64,000 nt of DNA from Phaeodactylibacter xiamenensis (GCF_000759025.1 NZ_JPOS01000039.1:62001-126000); one strand, 5' to 3'; shown: positions 25,183-34,004, counted from the first letter of the stretch. Notes: generated from the letters alone by a model not told the origin. Numbers and translations are program-made.

Positions 25183-27696
25183 ATGATGAAGTGTAAGATG
25201 AGCATATTACTGGTCTTGATGCTGCCCTTGCTGGTGTGCGGGCAAGCGCCCGAGCGCTGGACGGCAACCGAGATCTACCAGGGTATTGAGAAGTTGAATT
25301 TCCTGGGCTCTGCCTTGTATGTAGCCGCTCACCCGGACGATGAGAATCAGCGCCTGATTGCTTATCTGGCTAATGAATACAATGCCGAAATGGCTTATTT
25401 GTCCCTTACAAGGGGCGATGGCGGGCAAAACCTGATCGGCCCGGAAATCCGGGAACTGCTTGGTGTCATTCGTACACAGGAACTCCTGGGGGCTCGCCGT
25501 ATTGATGGTGGTAAGCAGATGTTCACCCGGGCAAACGACTTTGGGTATTCGAAGCACCCCGATGAAACACTGGAAATCTGGCAGCGGGAGGAAGTCCTGG
25601 GCGACGTGGTCTGGGCTATCCGGAAGTGGCAGCCGGATGTGATCATCAATCGTTTCGACCACGAATCAGCCGGGCGTACCCACGGCCACCATACTTCTTC
25701 GGCGATTTTATCCTACGAAGCCTTTGACCTGGCAGGAGACCCCGATGCCTACCCGGAACAACTGGAATACCTAGACCCCTGGCAGCCCCGCCGCCTGTTT
25801 TTCAATACCTCCTGGTGGTTCTATGGCAGTCAGGAAGCTTTCGCGAAAGCAGACAAAACCAACCTGATGAGCGTGGATATCGGCGTGTATTATCCGATGC
25901 GCGGCAAGTCTAATAATGAGATTGCAGCTGAGGCACGGAGCATGCACAAATGTCAGGGCTTTGGGGCGACTCTGCAGCGGGGCACCCAGCAGGAATACCT
26001 GAAATTGCTCAAGGGCGATATGCCCGAGCAAAAGGAGGACCTGTTTCAGGGCATTAATACCACCTGGAGCCGGGTGAAAGGGGGAGAGGCCGTTGGTGCG
26101 ATCCTGGATCAGGCCCTGGAAAATTTCACCTTTGAGCAACCTTACAAGGTGGTGTCCTACCTTCTGGATGCCCGCAAAGCGATGGATGGGGTAGAAGAGG
26201 GGTACTGGAAGCGGGTCAAGTCCAAAGAGCTGGACGAGCTCATCCTGGCCTGTATGGGAATGTACGTAGAAACCACTGCCGAGGATTACTCCGCTACCCC
26301 GGGCGAAACCATTGAGCTGACGATGGAGGCCATCAACCGTTCGCCGGTCACTGCGCGGCTCAAATCAGTGACTTACGAGCCAGTGATGGCTGATACGACG
26401 CTGGCACTGGAACTGGAGAACAATCAACAGTATGAGTTTTACAAAAAGCTGGCATTGCCTGGCAACATGAACTATACCAATCCATACTGGCTCAATGAGG
26501 AAGGCTCCCTGGGTATGTACAAAGTGGAAAATCAGCAGCTGCGCGGGCTGCCGGAAACGCCCCGGGCTTTGCAAGTGGCTTTCCATCTTGAAATTGAAGG
26601 CGTGCCCATGACCGTCATCCGGGATGTGGTGTACAAGGAAACAAAGCCTTCACAGGGCGAAACCTACCGGCCCTTTGAAGTGACGCCACCGGTGTTCGCC
26701 AATATTGCGGAGAAGGTATATGTTTTTGCCGGTGACGAGCCACAGGAAGTGGCGGTCCGGGTACGGGCAGGCAAGGATGAGGTGAAAGGGCAGTTGTCGC
26801 TGTCTTTACCGGAAGGCTGGCGGGCTGAGCCTGCAAAAGCGGCATTTGAAATTGCGGCCAAATCCGGAGAGCAGGTCGTTACCTTTATGCTTTATCCCCC
26901 CGCTGAGCAAAGCGAAGGGCGTATTCAGGCGGTGGCCACCCTGGAGAATGGGCAGGCATATACTAAAGGCTTGAATATCATTGCCTACGATCATATTCCC
27001 ACACAGACTGTCATGTTGGAGAATAGTGCCAAAGTGGTGAAAGTGGATATTGCTACAGCTGGTAAGCAGATTGGCTATCTTATGGGGGCTGGTGATGAAA
27101 TCCCGAACAGCCTGGAGCAGATCGGGTATGAGGTAGCTCTGTTGTCGGATGAAGATATTACCCTGGAGCAATTGCAGCAGTACGATGCCGTGATATTGGG
27201 CATTCGTGTGTACAATACCAATGAGCGCATGGCTTTTCATCAGCCGGTACTGCTGGACTATGTCAAACAGGGCGGCACCCTGATCAATCAGTACAATACC
27301 ACCTGGAACCTCAAGGTCGATATGGAAGAAATAGCGCCTTACCACCTGAAGATTAGCCGGGACCGGGTAACCGTGGAGGAAGCAGAAGTGCGTATGCTCG
27401 CGCCCGATCATCCGGTGCTTAACTGGCCGAATAAAATCACGGCCTCTGATTTCGAAGGATGGGTGCAGGAAAGAGGGCTCTACTTCCCTAATGAGTGGGG
27501 CGACGAGTTTACAGCGGTGCTTTCCAGCAATGACCCCGGTGAAGACCCCAAGAACGGCGGGCTGTTGGTGGCGCCCTACGGTGAAGGGTACTACGTTTAT
27601 TCCGGCTACAGCTGGTTCCGCGAGTTACCGGCAGGTGTGCCCGGTGCCTACCGCTTATTTACCAACCTGATTTCAATTGGGAAGGAGAACCGATAG
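25183..27696 (+). CDS. exported PIG-L family deacetylase
   Basis: An 837-residue protein with a signal peptide (1-20). The zinc-binding AHPDDE motif is at about residues 49-54, followed by RGDGGQNLIG and a distal HGHH motif (THGHHTSS). These are hallmarks of LmbE/PIG-L N-deacetylases that act on GlcNAc-type substrates. The roughly 500 residues after the catalytic domain are beta-sandwich-like and end in a glutamine-amidotransferase-like flavodoxin fold (DAVILGIRVYNTNERMAFHQ). This large layout is typical of extracytoplasmic Bacteroidota enzymes, not of the BshB of bacillithiol synthesis. It ends just before a strong terminator. Confidence 0.88.
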   Translation: MMKCKMSILLVLMLPLLVCGQAPERWTATEIYQGIEKLNFLGSALYVAAHPDDENQRLIAYLANEYNAEMAYLSLTRGDGGQNLIGPEIRELLGVIRTQELLGARRIDGGKQMFTRANDFGYSKHPDETLEIWQREEVLGDVVWAIRKWQPDVIINRFDHESAGRTHGHHTSSAILSYEAFDLAGDPDAYPEQLEYLDPWQPRRLFFNTSWWFYGSQEAFAKADKTNLMSVDIGVYYPMRGKSNNEIAAEARSMHKCQGFGATLQRGTQQEYLKLLKGDMPEQKEDLFQGINTTWSRVKGGEAVGAILDQALENFTFEQPYKVVSYLLDARKAMDGVEEGYWKRVKSKELDELILACMGMYVETTAEDYSATPGETIELTMEAINRSPVTARLKSVTYEPVMADTTLALELENNQQYEFYKKLALPGNMNYTNPYWLNEEGSLGMYKVENQQLRGLPETPRALQVAFHLEIEGVPMTVIRDVVYKETKPSQGETYRPFEVTPPVFANIAEKVYVFAGDEPQEVAVRVRAGKDEVKGQLSLSLPEGWRAEPAKAAFEIAAKSGEQVVTFMLYPPAEQSEGRIQAVATLENGQAYTKGLNIIAYDHIPTQTVMLENSAKVVKVDIATAGKQIGYLMGAGDEIPNSLEQIGYEVALLSDEDITLEQLQQYDAVILGIRVYNTNERMAFHQPVLLDYVKQGGTLINQYNTTWNLKVDMEEIAPYHLKISRDRVTVEEAEVRMLAPDHPVLNWPNKITASDFEGWVQERGLYFPNEWGDEFTAVLSSNDPGEDPKNGGLLVAPYGEGYYVYSGYSWFRELPAGVPGAYRLFTNLISIGKENR

Positions 27697-27731
27697 GGCA
27701 GGGACCAGGAAATAACAACGGTCAAAATATT

Positions 27732-27765
27732 GAAGGCCCGGTACATGTTTGTTTACCGGGCCTTC
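27732..27765. terminator. bidirectional terminator between convergent genes
   Basis: A perfect 12-bp stem (27732-27743 / 27754-27765) with a 10-base loop lies between the PIG-L gene (ends 27696) and the convergent phosphoesterase gene (ends 27794). The T-tracts are short on both sides. Confidence 0.8.
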
Positions 27766-27793
27766 TGATTTAAGCTTGTATTGGGAAAGGGCA

Positions 27794-28678
27794 TTAGTGA
27801 GCCGCAGGATGCTGCTGCCTTGTGATTTGCTGAAAGATTTCTTCGGTGCTGATGTTGCCAATCAGGTCGGCATCCTCTTCTATTTCAGCGGTTTGTTCGG
27901 CCTCTTTGACCCGGAGTTTTGGATTGACAAAGGCATAGTCCATTTCATCGTATTCGTATATTGACCAGCGGCCCCATTTGTATTCCAGGGCGGTCAGGCT
28001 TTCCACCCAGTCGCCGGAGTTGAGGTAAGTGACTTGATGGCCGTGTGCTTCCTGTGAGCGCATTTGTGCCCGGTGGATGTGCCCGCAGACTACGTAGTCG
28101 TATTTTTGTTCTCCGGCCAGCTGTATGGCGGTGTCCTCAAAATCCGAAACAAATTTAATGGCTTCCTTGACCGATGATTTTACCCGCTTGGCAAAGGACA
28201 TTCGAGGCTTGCCAAGTGCCATGCGCATCTTATTGATAAAGCGGTTGAGCATGATGAGCCAGTCATAGCCTTTGCCACCGATTTTGGAAATCAGGGGCGA
28301 GTACTTAATGAAAAGGTCGAAGATGTCTCCGTGAAAAATCCAGTAGGTTTTACCGTTGAGCTGCAGCAGGAGCTTGTCGCGCAGGTGGATGTTGCCGGAG
28401 GAGAAGTCAGAATAGCGGCGCAGGGCATCATCATGGTTGCCGGTAATGTAGTAGACCTTGGTGCCTTTGGCCGCCATTTTCAGGATGCGCTGAATGACCT
28501 GAATATGCTCTTTGGGGAAGTACCGTTTGCGGAACTGCCACATATCAATGAAGTCTCCATTGAGGATGAGCGTACCGGTCTTAATACTTTTAAGATAGTT
28601 GAGCAATTCTTTGGCGTGGCAGCCATAAGTGCCCAGGTGCACATCTGAAATAATGACAATATCTAATTCCCGCTTCAT
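27794..28678 (-). CDS. LpxH-like UDP-2,3-diacylglucosamine diphosphatase / metallophosphoesterase
   Basis: A 294-residue calcineurin-like phosphoesterase. The metal motifs occur in order: ISDVHLG, LILNGDFIDMW, YYITGNHDD, FHGDIFD and VVCGHIHRAQ. The layout (GNHDD, then HGD, then GHIH) is that of LpxH-type enzymes in lipid A synthesis, and Bacteroidota genomes often have such a single-domain homologue. Assignment to LpxH rather than a general phosphoesterase is tentative. I chose the ATG at 28678 because the extra ten residues of the longer frame (from 28708) are not conserved-looking. Confidence 0.85.
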   Translation of the reverse strand: MKRELDIVIISDVHLGTYGCHAKELLNYLKSIKTGTLILNGDFIDMWQFRKRYFPKEHIQVIQRILKMAAKGTKVYYITGNHDDALRRYSDFSSGNIHLRDKLLLQLNGKTYWIFHGDIFDLFIKYSPLISKIGGKGYDWLIMLNRFINKMRMALGKPRMSFAKRVKSSVKEAIKFVSDFEDTAIQLAGEQKYDYVVCGHIHRAQMRSQEAHGHQVTYLNSGDWVESLTALEYKWGRWSIYEYDEMDYAFVNPKLRVKEAEQTAEIEEDADLIGNISTEEIFQQITRQQHPAAH

Positions 28679-28859
28679 ATCTGCCTTTGAATCTGCATGC
28701 CAGCACATGGAAAATCCCAGGAACTGACAGTTGCCATGAATTTGGGTGCAAATTCCGGCTTATATGTAAAGTAGGTGTAAAACGGGAATTATATATGTTT
28801 TAATCTTTTGCCTGACGGAAGGGGTATCGAGCGCGTTTGGCGTAGGTTTGGCAAGGATG

Positions 28860-28898
28860 CCGGGGAGCGCAACTTTTCGTTTTTGCGCTGCTCCCCGG
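28860..28898 (-). terminator. terminator after the lipoprotein gene
   Basis: CCGGGGAG (28860-28867) pairs with CTCCCCGG (28891-28898), and the stem continues with CGCAA/TTGCG after a 3-base bulge. It lies 22 bases past the stop of the minus-strand lipoprotein gene. No strong T-run is visible, so the call rests on the stem. Confidence 0.65.
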
Positions 28899-28919
28899 TA
28901 CTCTTTCAGACCGCAATCC

Positions 28920-29360
28920 CTATTCATTAGCAGCGGGGGCAGGGCCTTCCACTTTCTTTAGAATGCGGGTATACTTGGAACGCCGGGTGGTATCAGCGGC
29001 CAGGACAAGCTCTTCGTTCGTGAGTTTGGTAATTGTGTTGGGAATTTCCTGTGAGCCCAGGTTCATGAATAAGGTTTTGGCATCCGGGCTTATTTCCCAG
29101 GAGCCGTTGAGGGTGGCGCCATTTGGCGTTGTAACGAGCATTGAGCCATCTTCCTCAAAAATGAAGGCATCATTTTGGTACATCATCACGAAGCGCTCCA
29201 GGGCCACCTGCTCCTGAGGAGAGGGCTTGGTCTTCTGGAATTCTTCACTCATGCGGGCCGGGTTGTATTGCCATTTGCCCAGTAACATCTTTTTTTCCTC
29301 ATCATTGTTGCTGCAAGCCGCAAGCAAGGCGATCAACGCCACAAAAGCAATCTTCTTCAT
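28920..29360 (-). CDS. lipocalin-like lipoprotein
   Basis: A 146-residue lipoprotein: signal MKKIAFVALIALLAAC with the lipobox Cys at 16. The mature part has LLGKWQYNPAR, FIFEEDGSMLVTTPNGATLN and GSWEISPDAKTLFMN, the pattern of the small lipocalin-like/DUF4923-type Bacteroidota lipoproteins. The likely site is the outer membrane or periplasm. Function is unknown. It stands alone, with repeats upstream and a hairpin terminator downstream. Confidence 0.8.
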   Translation of the reverse strand: MKKIAFVALIALLAACSNNDEEKKMLLGKWQYNPARMSEEFQKTKPSPQEQVALERFVMMYQNDAFIFEEDGSMLVTTPNGATLNGSWEISPDAKTLFMNLGSQEIPNTITKLTNEELVLAADTTRRSKYTRILKKVEGPAPAANE

Positions 29361-29492
29361 GGGATAAGTGATTGTTAGTTAAACATTTGAGTGGGGTATG
29401 GGCCTGCCTTTTTTGCTGCAAAAGGAGGCACGTACGCCGCAAAAGTAGGACCTGAAACGGAAACATCCATCATTCCCACCCAAATATTTACC

Positions 29493-29731
29493 TTAGTAGT
29501 GGGGCAAAAATAAAATACACAACTTTTATACTGACGATTAAGTGGTTTGCCACAGCAAACCTACTCAATGTCAGCATTCACGCTGAGAAGTGGCTTCCTC
29601 CGATGTTGCAAGCCACTTCGTATTGCGTATAAAAAGCTTTTGCCCCAACGTTGCACAAAACTCGCTCTCTGGTTGGTTTTGTGCAACGTTGGAACAAAAC
29701 CAGTTGTGTATTTTCTTTTTCGAGAAGCCCT
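29493..29731. repeat. structured repeat element B, copy 1 (interrupted)
   Basis: From TTAGTAGTGGGGC to GAAGCCCT this region matches 57002-57138, except that about 105 bases of element A are inserted in it (29527-29631). Its own inverted repeats are: GGGGCAAAA/TTTTGCCCC; a perfect 13-bp outer pair, 29512-29524/29702-29714; and a perfect 14-bp inner pair, 29647-29660/29677-29690. It has no coding content and lies between the lipoprotein gene and the AraC gene. Confidence 0.85.
29527..29631. repeat. palindromic element A, copy 2 (long form, nested in B)
   Basis: The ends TATACTGACGATTAAGTGG and ACTTCGTATTGCGTATA equal those of the 52-base copy at 23114-23165, but the middle holds an extra stem (AAGTGGCTT/AAGCCACTT) and about 50 more bases. 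It interrupts element B, so A moved in after B was in place. Confidence 0.85.
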
Positions 29732-29736
29732 GAAGC

Positions 29737-29903
29737 TAGTGCCTCAAGCCATCAATCCTTGACACCCCAAGTTTTGTTATTTTCCGCCTACTCTTCGTTG
29801 AAGAACCGCTCCTTTAGCTCGGGCTAAAGTCGCGAACCTTCGCCTTGATTAGTCGAAAAATAACTTCAACTTAAGTATCAGAGATCTATGACTTGAGGCA
29901 CTA
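29737..29903. repeat. element C with 16-bp terminal inverted repeats
   Basis: TAGTGCCTCAAGCCAT (29737-29752) and ATGACTTGAGGCACTA (29888-29903) are inverted copies with one mismatch. They enclose 135 bases with further inverted segments (GTTATTTTC.../...AAATAAC). The right end supplies the TAG stop of the AraC gene. No transposase is present, so this is MITE-like. Confidence 0.7.
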
Positions 29904-30770
29904 AGAAACGACTTTCCTGATATTTTTACGATAAGCCCTCGGGCTGAGGTTGGTAATCTGCTTGAACTGCCGGTTGAAATGAGATAAGTTGTTGAACCCG
30001 CTTTCAAAGCTCACTGCGGCAATCGTCATGCTGTCATCCCCAAGCAGGCGGCAGGCGTGAGCAATGCGGAATTCATTCACAAACTGGCTAAAGGTTTTGC
30101 GGGTGAGCTTCTTGAAGTACCGGCAAAATGCAGGCACCGTCATATTGGCCAGGCGTGCCGCTTCATCAAGGTTTACTTCATCTTTAAAGTTGTATTGTAC
30201 ATAATGGTAGATGGCCTCTATCCGGTCCTGATCCTGTGTGTTGACCTCCAGTGCAAAACCACTGGCGTTCAGCATCTCGTAGTCTTTGGCTTCCGCCATT
30301 TCCTGTAGAATGTGCAGCAGTGTAAGCAGGCGTTCAAAACTATCCTGCTTCAGCATAGCCTTCAGTTGTTCACCCACCCGGTCTTTCACCGGGCCGCTGA
30401 AGGAAAGCCCCTGCCGGGACCGCTGGAAGAGCTGCTTAATGGCCTGCATTTCTGGCTTTTTCAGGAATTCGGACCCCAGAAAGTCTTCCTTCATCTGCAC
30501 CACGATTTCGGTATGTGCCTCAAAGACCTCCTCCGTAAACCCAAAATGGGGGAGATTGGGCCCCAGGAAGATCAGGTCGCCAGATTCAAAATAGGAGATA
30601 TGGTCCCCAATATGCCGCTTGCCTTTACCTTTAGAGATGTAAACAATCTCGTACTCCGGGTGGAAGTGCCAGTTGGGGTGATTGCAGTCGTCGGATTCAT
30701 CGAAACTCCTTAATGTAAAGGAGTTGCCAAAAACCGGTTCTATTTTTTCAAGTGCAGCTTTCATGCTCAT
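29901..30770 (-). CDS. AraC-family transcriptional regulator with cupin domain
   Basis: A 289-residue regulator. The N-terminal cupin part has HPNWHFHPEYEIVYISKGKG and a G-D-L-I-F-L-G-P-N-L-P-H strand, expected to bind a small effector, perhaps a sugar. The C-terminal double HTH has DEAARLANMTVPAFCRYFKK and SFESGFNNLSHFNRQFKQIT, with LSPRAYRK closing the domain. It is divergent from the MFS transporter gene 370 bases away, a common regulator-transporter arrangement. The stop codon is formed by the end of repeat element C, so the C-terminus may have been altered by that insertion. Confidence 0.9.
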   Translation of the reverse strand: MSMKAALEKIEPVFGNSFTLRSFDESDDCNHPNWHFHPEYEIVYISKGKGKRHIGDHISYFESGDLIFLGPNLPHFGFTEEVFEAHTEIVVQMKEDFLGSEFLKKPEMQAIKQLFQRSRQGLSFSGPVKDRVGEQLKAMLKQDSFERLLTLLHILQEMAEAKDYEMLNASGFALEVNTQDQDRIEAIYHYVQYNFKDEVNLDEAARLANMTVPAFCRYFKKLTRKTFSQFVNEFRIAHACRLLGDDSMTIAAVSFESGFNNLSHFNRQFKQITNLSPRAYRKNIRKVVS

Positions 30771-31003
30771 GGTTTATCAGCTTGGGGCTTCCGCAGTATA
30801 ATTTGGCTGTGTGGTAAGGGCTATGGGCGGGAACAGCCACATAGCTGAGGGAAAAAATGGTTGGTTATGCAGAGAACGATGTTTGTCCTCTGTTTCATAT
30901 TGCTAATACAGTAAGAAATTGAGAAAAGTTCAGCCCTTCACAAAAAGTTAATATGGTATTGATATTGGTAAAAATGGCGGAAGAAAGGTTGTTGTAACGC
31001 CGT

Positions 31004-31011
31004 TACCTTTG
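31004..31011 (+). promoter_or_regulatory. possible -7 element before the MFS gene
   Basis: TACCTTTG fits TAnnTTTG, but no TTTG lies at the right distance upstream; a TTG sits only 12 bases away. If used, the transcript would begin near 31018 and include the hairpin at 31062-31106 in its leader. Confidence 0.3.
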
Positions 31012-31061
31012 TACCAACAAATTTGAAAGAAGACTTAAGTTTCATACACTGTTTTTGAAAG

Positions 31062-31106
31062 TGGTGACGACCCCATGGTTAGGGGGGGCGTCACCATTAT
31101 TTTTTG
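31062..31106 (+). terminator. terminator-like hairpin in the leader of the MFS gene
   Basis: TGGTGACG (31062-31069) pairs with CGTCACCA (31089-31096), and C-run/G-run pairing inside extends it. TTATTTTTT follows. It lies upstream of the MFS start (31147), so it may be an attenuator or the end of a short leader RNA. Confidence 0.6.
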
Positions 31107-31146
31107 CATGACTTACCAATTGTCCATTTTCTAAGTAATTTTGTCT

Positions 31147-32292
31147 ATGATCAAAACCCTCAAAACGTTCGCGTTTCATATGCCCAGCCTTTCGGTAGGG
31201 CTCACTTTTTTCACATTGAGTATGCTTTTTGGCAGCTGGCTGGCCCGTTTGCCTGAAGTACAGGCCCGTTTGATGTTGTCTGAGGGGCAGCTTGGGCTTG
31301 CACTTTTAGGGCTTCCGGTAGGCGCGTTACTGATGATGCCGCTGGCCGGGTGGCTTTCTGCCCGGTTGAGCAGCGGGCAGGCGATGACGCTTTCCACTTT
31401 GCTTTTCTGCGGCGTATTTCCACTACCGGCTTTTGCCCAGGGGCCTTACAGCTTATTCGCCGGGCTGCTGCTTATCGGCTTTGTGAACAGCTTTATGAAT
31501 ATTTCCATGAATGCAGCGGCGGCGGCAGTGGAACGCCATTACCACATCGCCATTATGTCGGTTTGCCACGGTATGTTCAGCCTTGGAGCGATGGTGGGGG
31601 CGGGGAGTTCCGGCCTTATTGCCTCTCTTGGCGTTTCTCTCCAGGTACACCTGATCACGGTTGCGCTGCTGATGGTCGGTTTGCACCTGCTGCTGCGGCC
31701 GGTCATTCATTCTCTGCCCAGTGCGCCATCAGAGAATAACGGCCTTTCCATACCACCCCGGGCGTTGCTGGGGCTTGCCTTCATTGGCTTTTGTATTATG
31801 ATTGGGGAGGGGGCAATTGCGGACTGGAGCGCGATTTTTCTCCGTAAGGAACTACAGGCGGGCCCGTTTATAGCGGGGTTAGCCTATGCCGGGTTTTCCA
31901 TGGCGATGGCCATTGGCCGCTTTATGGGCGATGGTATCCGCTTGCAGCTGGGGCTGGGAAAAGCCGTTACTATGGGCAGCCTGCTAGGTGCTGCCGGGCT
32001 TTTGCTGGCAATTTTGGCGCCATTGCCGGTGTTGTCTGTACTCGGTTTTACAATTGTGGGGCTCGGTTTTTCAACGGTGGTCCCCCTGCTGTTCAGCGCT
32101 GCAGCAAATACACCCGGCGTGAGTGCAGGCAACGGTATCGCTGCTGTGGCAAGCTCAGGGGTCATCGGCTTTTTGGTCGCTCCGCCCCTGATCGGGTTGA
32201 TCAGTGACCACTTTGGGCTGGCCCTGGGGTTAGGTTTTGTAGTGGTACTGGCTGTTTTAGCTTCCGTAACGGCACGTAGCATCAAAGCTTGA
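31147..32292 (+). CDS. MFS transporter (FucP/YbjJ-like)
   Basis: A 381-residue protein with about 12 hydrophobic segments and typical MFS loops (LAGWLSARLSSGQAM, FMGDGIRLQLGLGKAVTMG). It resembles the sugar-type MFS group near FucP/YbjJ, but the substrate cannot be told. I used the ATG at 31147, two codons after a TTG. The divergent AraC gene is a likely regulator. The gene ends 11 bases before the convergent TIR-domain gene. Confidence 0.85.
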   Translation: MIKTLKTFAFHMPSLSVGLTFFTLSMLFGSWLARLPEVQARLMLSEGQLGLALLGLPVGALLMMPLAGWLSARLSSGQAMTLSTLLFCGVFPLPAFAQGPYSLFAGLLLIGFVNSFMNISMNAAAAAVERHYHIAIMSVCHGMFSLGAMVGAGSSGLIASLGVSLQVHLITVALLMVGLHLLLRPVIHSLPSAPSENNGLSIPPRALLGLAFIGFCIMIGEGAIADWSAIFLRKELQAGPFIAGLAYAGFSMAMAIGRFMGDGIRLQLGLGKAVTMGSLLGAAGLLLAILAPLPVLSVLGFTIVGLGFSTVVPLLFSAAANTPGVSAGNGIAAVASSGVIGFLVAPPLIGLISDHFGLALGLGFVVVLAVLASVTARSIKA

Positions 32293-32303
32293 GCCAGGCT
32301 TCT

Positions 32304-33860
32304 CTACAACGCACTCAGCAGTGAGGTGTCAGACAGCACATCCCATTGCAGGTGCGCGGCATCGGCCAGGTGAGGGTACTGCCGCTTTAGGAACTGCGTG
32401 TACAAAGCTTCGCCATCCTGTGCATTCCCCTTTTCATGGTGGCCAATGCCGAAAAACCGCCGATTGTCTGCAAGGTCGCAGAGGTGGACCTTATTTAGAG
32501 AGGTCTGGAAGTAATTGTTCAGGGCATCCTCCAGCGATCCGCGTATAGAGCTGGGAATGATACTCGGTAGCGGCTTGATGATGGCGTTCACGAGTACCCC
32601 CACTGCTTTTTGCGGGTAAAATTCGTCATTAAGGAAATGGTCAACTTCCCGGAACCAGCCTTTGAGCAGTTCTGTGATTTCCTCCCGGTTGAGATTGATG
32701 TATTCCTCACTGGTGAGCAGCACATCGGCGATGAGGTTGGGGTAGTCGGAAGAGTCGGTCAGGACTTTAATGTCTCCGCAGCCTTCGGCAATGCAGGCTT
32801 CCACGAAAGGGCTCCATAGCACCAGTGCATCAAGGGTGTCGTCCTTTATGAAGCGTTTGGTAAGGAGGTCCAGGTCGGTGTGTTTTTGAGGGATGGCTTC
32901 CACTTCTTCGGGCCTGATCCCATGCTCCTGCAGCACATACTTCAGGAAAGTATGGGAAGGCGAGTCCTGGGGGTAGAGTATGCGTTTGCCCCGAAGGTCA
33001 GCCACCGTTTTGATACGGCTCCTGGACAGAATGGCGTCGGCACCATTGGACCAGGAAGCCTGGTAGAAAACCTTGGGCGACCATTCCTTGATTTTATCGG
33101 CTACGTAGGGCAGGCGGTCAATAGTGCACCACATCATATCAATCTGCCCGGCTTTGAAGTCATCGCAGAGCTGATCGAGGTGGTCATTAAGCTCAAAGTG
33201 GACCTCTCGCCTGTATTTCTGGAAAAGTGGTGTATTTTCATTACGGGCGAAGCCACCATTGTACATGATGCTGGGTATGAAACCGATCCAGGTAGGCAGG
33301 GCAATCTGTACTGACTTGGCATTAATGCGCGCAATGTATTCCTCCAGAGACTGTGCGATGCTTTCGTAGACTTTGCCCCGGCTTTCTCTGGCCTCCGGCA
33401 GCTTGTCAAACACTCTGAGGTTCTCAATGTCGAAATGCTGATCGTAGATGTCGTCCCAGCCATAGAGGTGATTAAGGAGAATAGGCATAATGAAGCGCTC
33501 CTCCTTGCGGTAGGCGTCGCTGTCGCTAAACCTGGCGTAGGTGGTCAGCAAGTCCCGTACTTCCTCATCTACGATATCGTCGTTGACAAATTCCGGGCTA
33601 AAAAGCAGCAGCGTAATATCTGCCCGCTTCAATTCATCCTTGAGCTGCCGATCTACGGAGCCCCCTATGTCAATGTCGGTGGCGGTCCAGATGTGTACAT
33701 TCGGATAGCGGGCATTGATGCTGGTGAATTGCTTTTCCAGCTCCTCCCAGGCTTCCTGATCGGCCCTGGCGTAAAGGACGGCAATGTGAATGTTGGTGCT
33801 GCGGTCCTGCGTCTCTGGTATCGGTTGTATGGGCATAATTCTTAGTGTGTTGCGCTTCAT
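32304..33860 (-). CDS. TIR domain fused to a periplasmic-binding-protein-like domain
   Basis: A 518-residue soluble protein with no signal peptide. Residues about 22-180 read as a TIR domain: IHIAVLYARADQEAWEELEK, HIWTATDIDIGGSVDRQLKD, DITLLLFSPEFVNDDIVDEE (candidate catalytic Glu in this block) and FIMPILLNHLYGWDD. Residues about 185-518 read as a type II substrate-binding domain of the NMT1/SsuA/TauA group: LPTWIGFIPSIMYNGGFARN, DFKAGQIDMMWCTIDRLPYV, ADLRGKRILYPQDSPSHTFL and a C-terminal helical lobe. Such binding domains are normally exported. Here the domain is cytoplasmic and attached to a putative NAD-cleaving effector, so ligand binding could switch the TIR part (inference). It is a single gene, convergent with the MFS gene. 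Confidence 0.78.
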   Translation of the reverse strand: MKRNTLRIMPIQPIPETQDRSTNIHIAVLYARADQEAWEELEKQFTSINARYPNVHIWTATDIDIGGSVDRQLKDELKRADITLLLFSPEFVNDDIVDEEVRDLLTTYARFSDSDAYRKEERFIMPILLNHLYGWDDIYDQHFDIENLRVFDKLPEARESRGKVYESIAQSLEEYIARINAKSVQIALPTWIGFIPSIMYNGGFARNENTPLFQKYRREVHFELNDHLDQLCDDFKAGQIDMMWCTIDRLPYVADKIKEWSPKVFYQASWSNGADAILSRSRIKTVADLRGKRILYPQDSPSHTFLKYVLQEHGIRPEEVEAIPQKHTDLDLLTKRFIKDDTLDALVLWSPFVEACIAEGCGDIKVLTDSSDYPNLIADVLLTSEEYINLNREEITELLKGWFREVDHFLNDEFYPQKAVGVLVNAIIKPLPSIIPSSIRGSLEDALNNYFQTSLNKVHLCDLADNRRFFGIGHHEKGNAQDGEALYTQFLKRQYPHLADAAHLQWDVLSDTSLLSAL

Positions 33861-34004
33861 GCATAGTCCTAAAACGGGGAAAAGCGGCGCTCGTTACGCT
33901 TTTGCGGGTTAAATTAAGACTTTTTTAATTTATCCGCACTTTGCCTTGAACTGTTACCGCCAAAGGATATTTTTTCGCGGCTTTTCTCTTGTCAGGTCGA
34001 TAGG

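Noticed and set aside
25183-27696. BshB-type bacillithiol deacetylase
   Set aside because: The protein has a signal peptide and is about 600 residues longer than BshB, so a cytoplasmic role in bacillithiol synthesis is unlikely despite the nearby ypdA-like gene.
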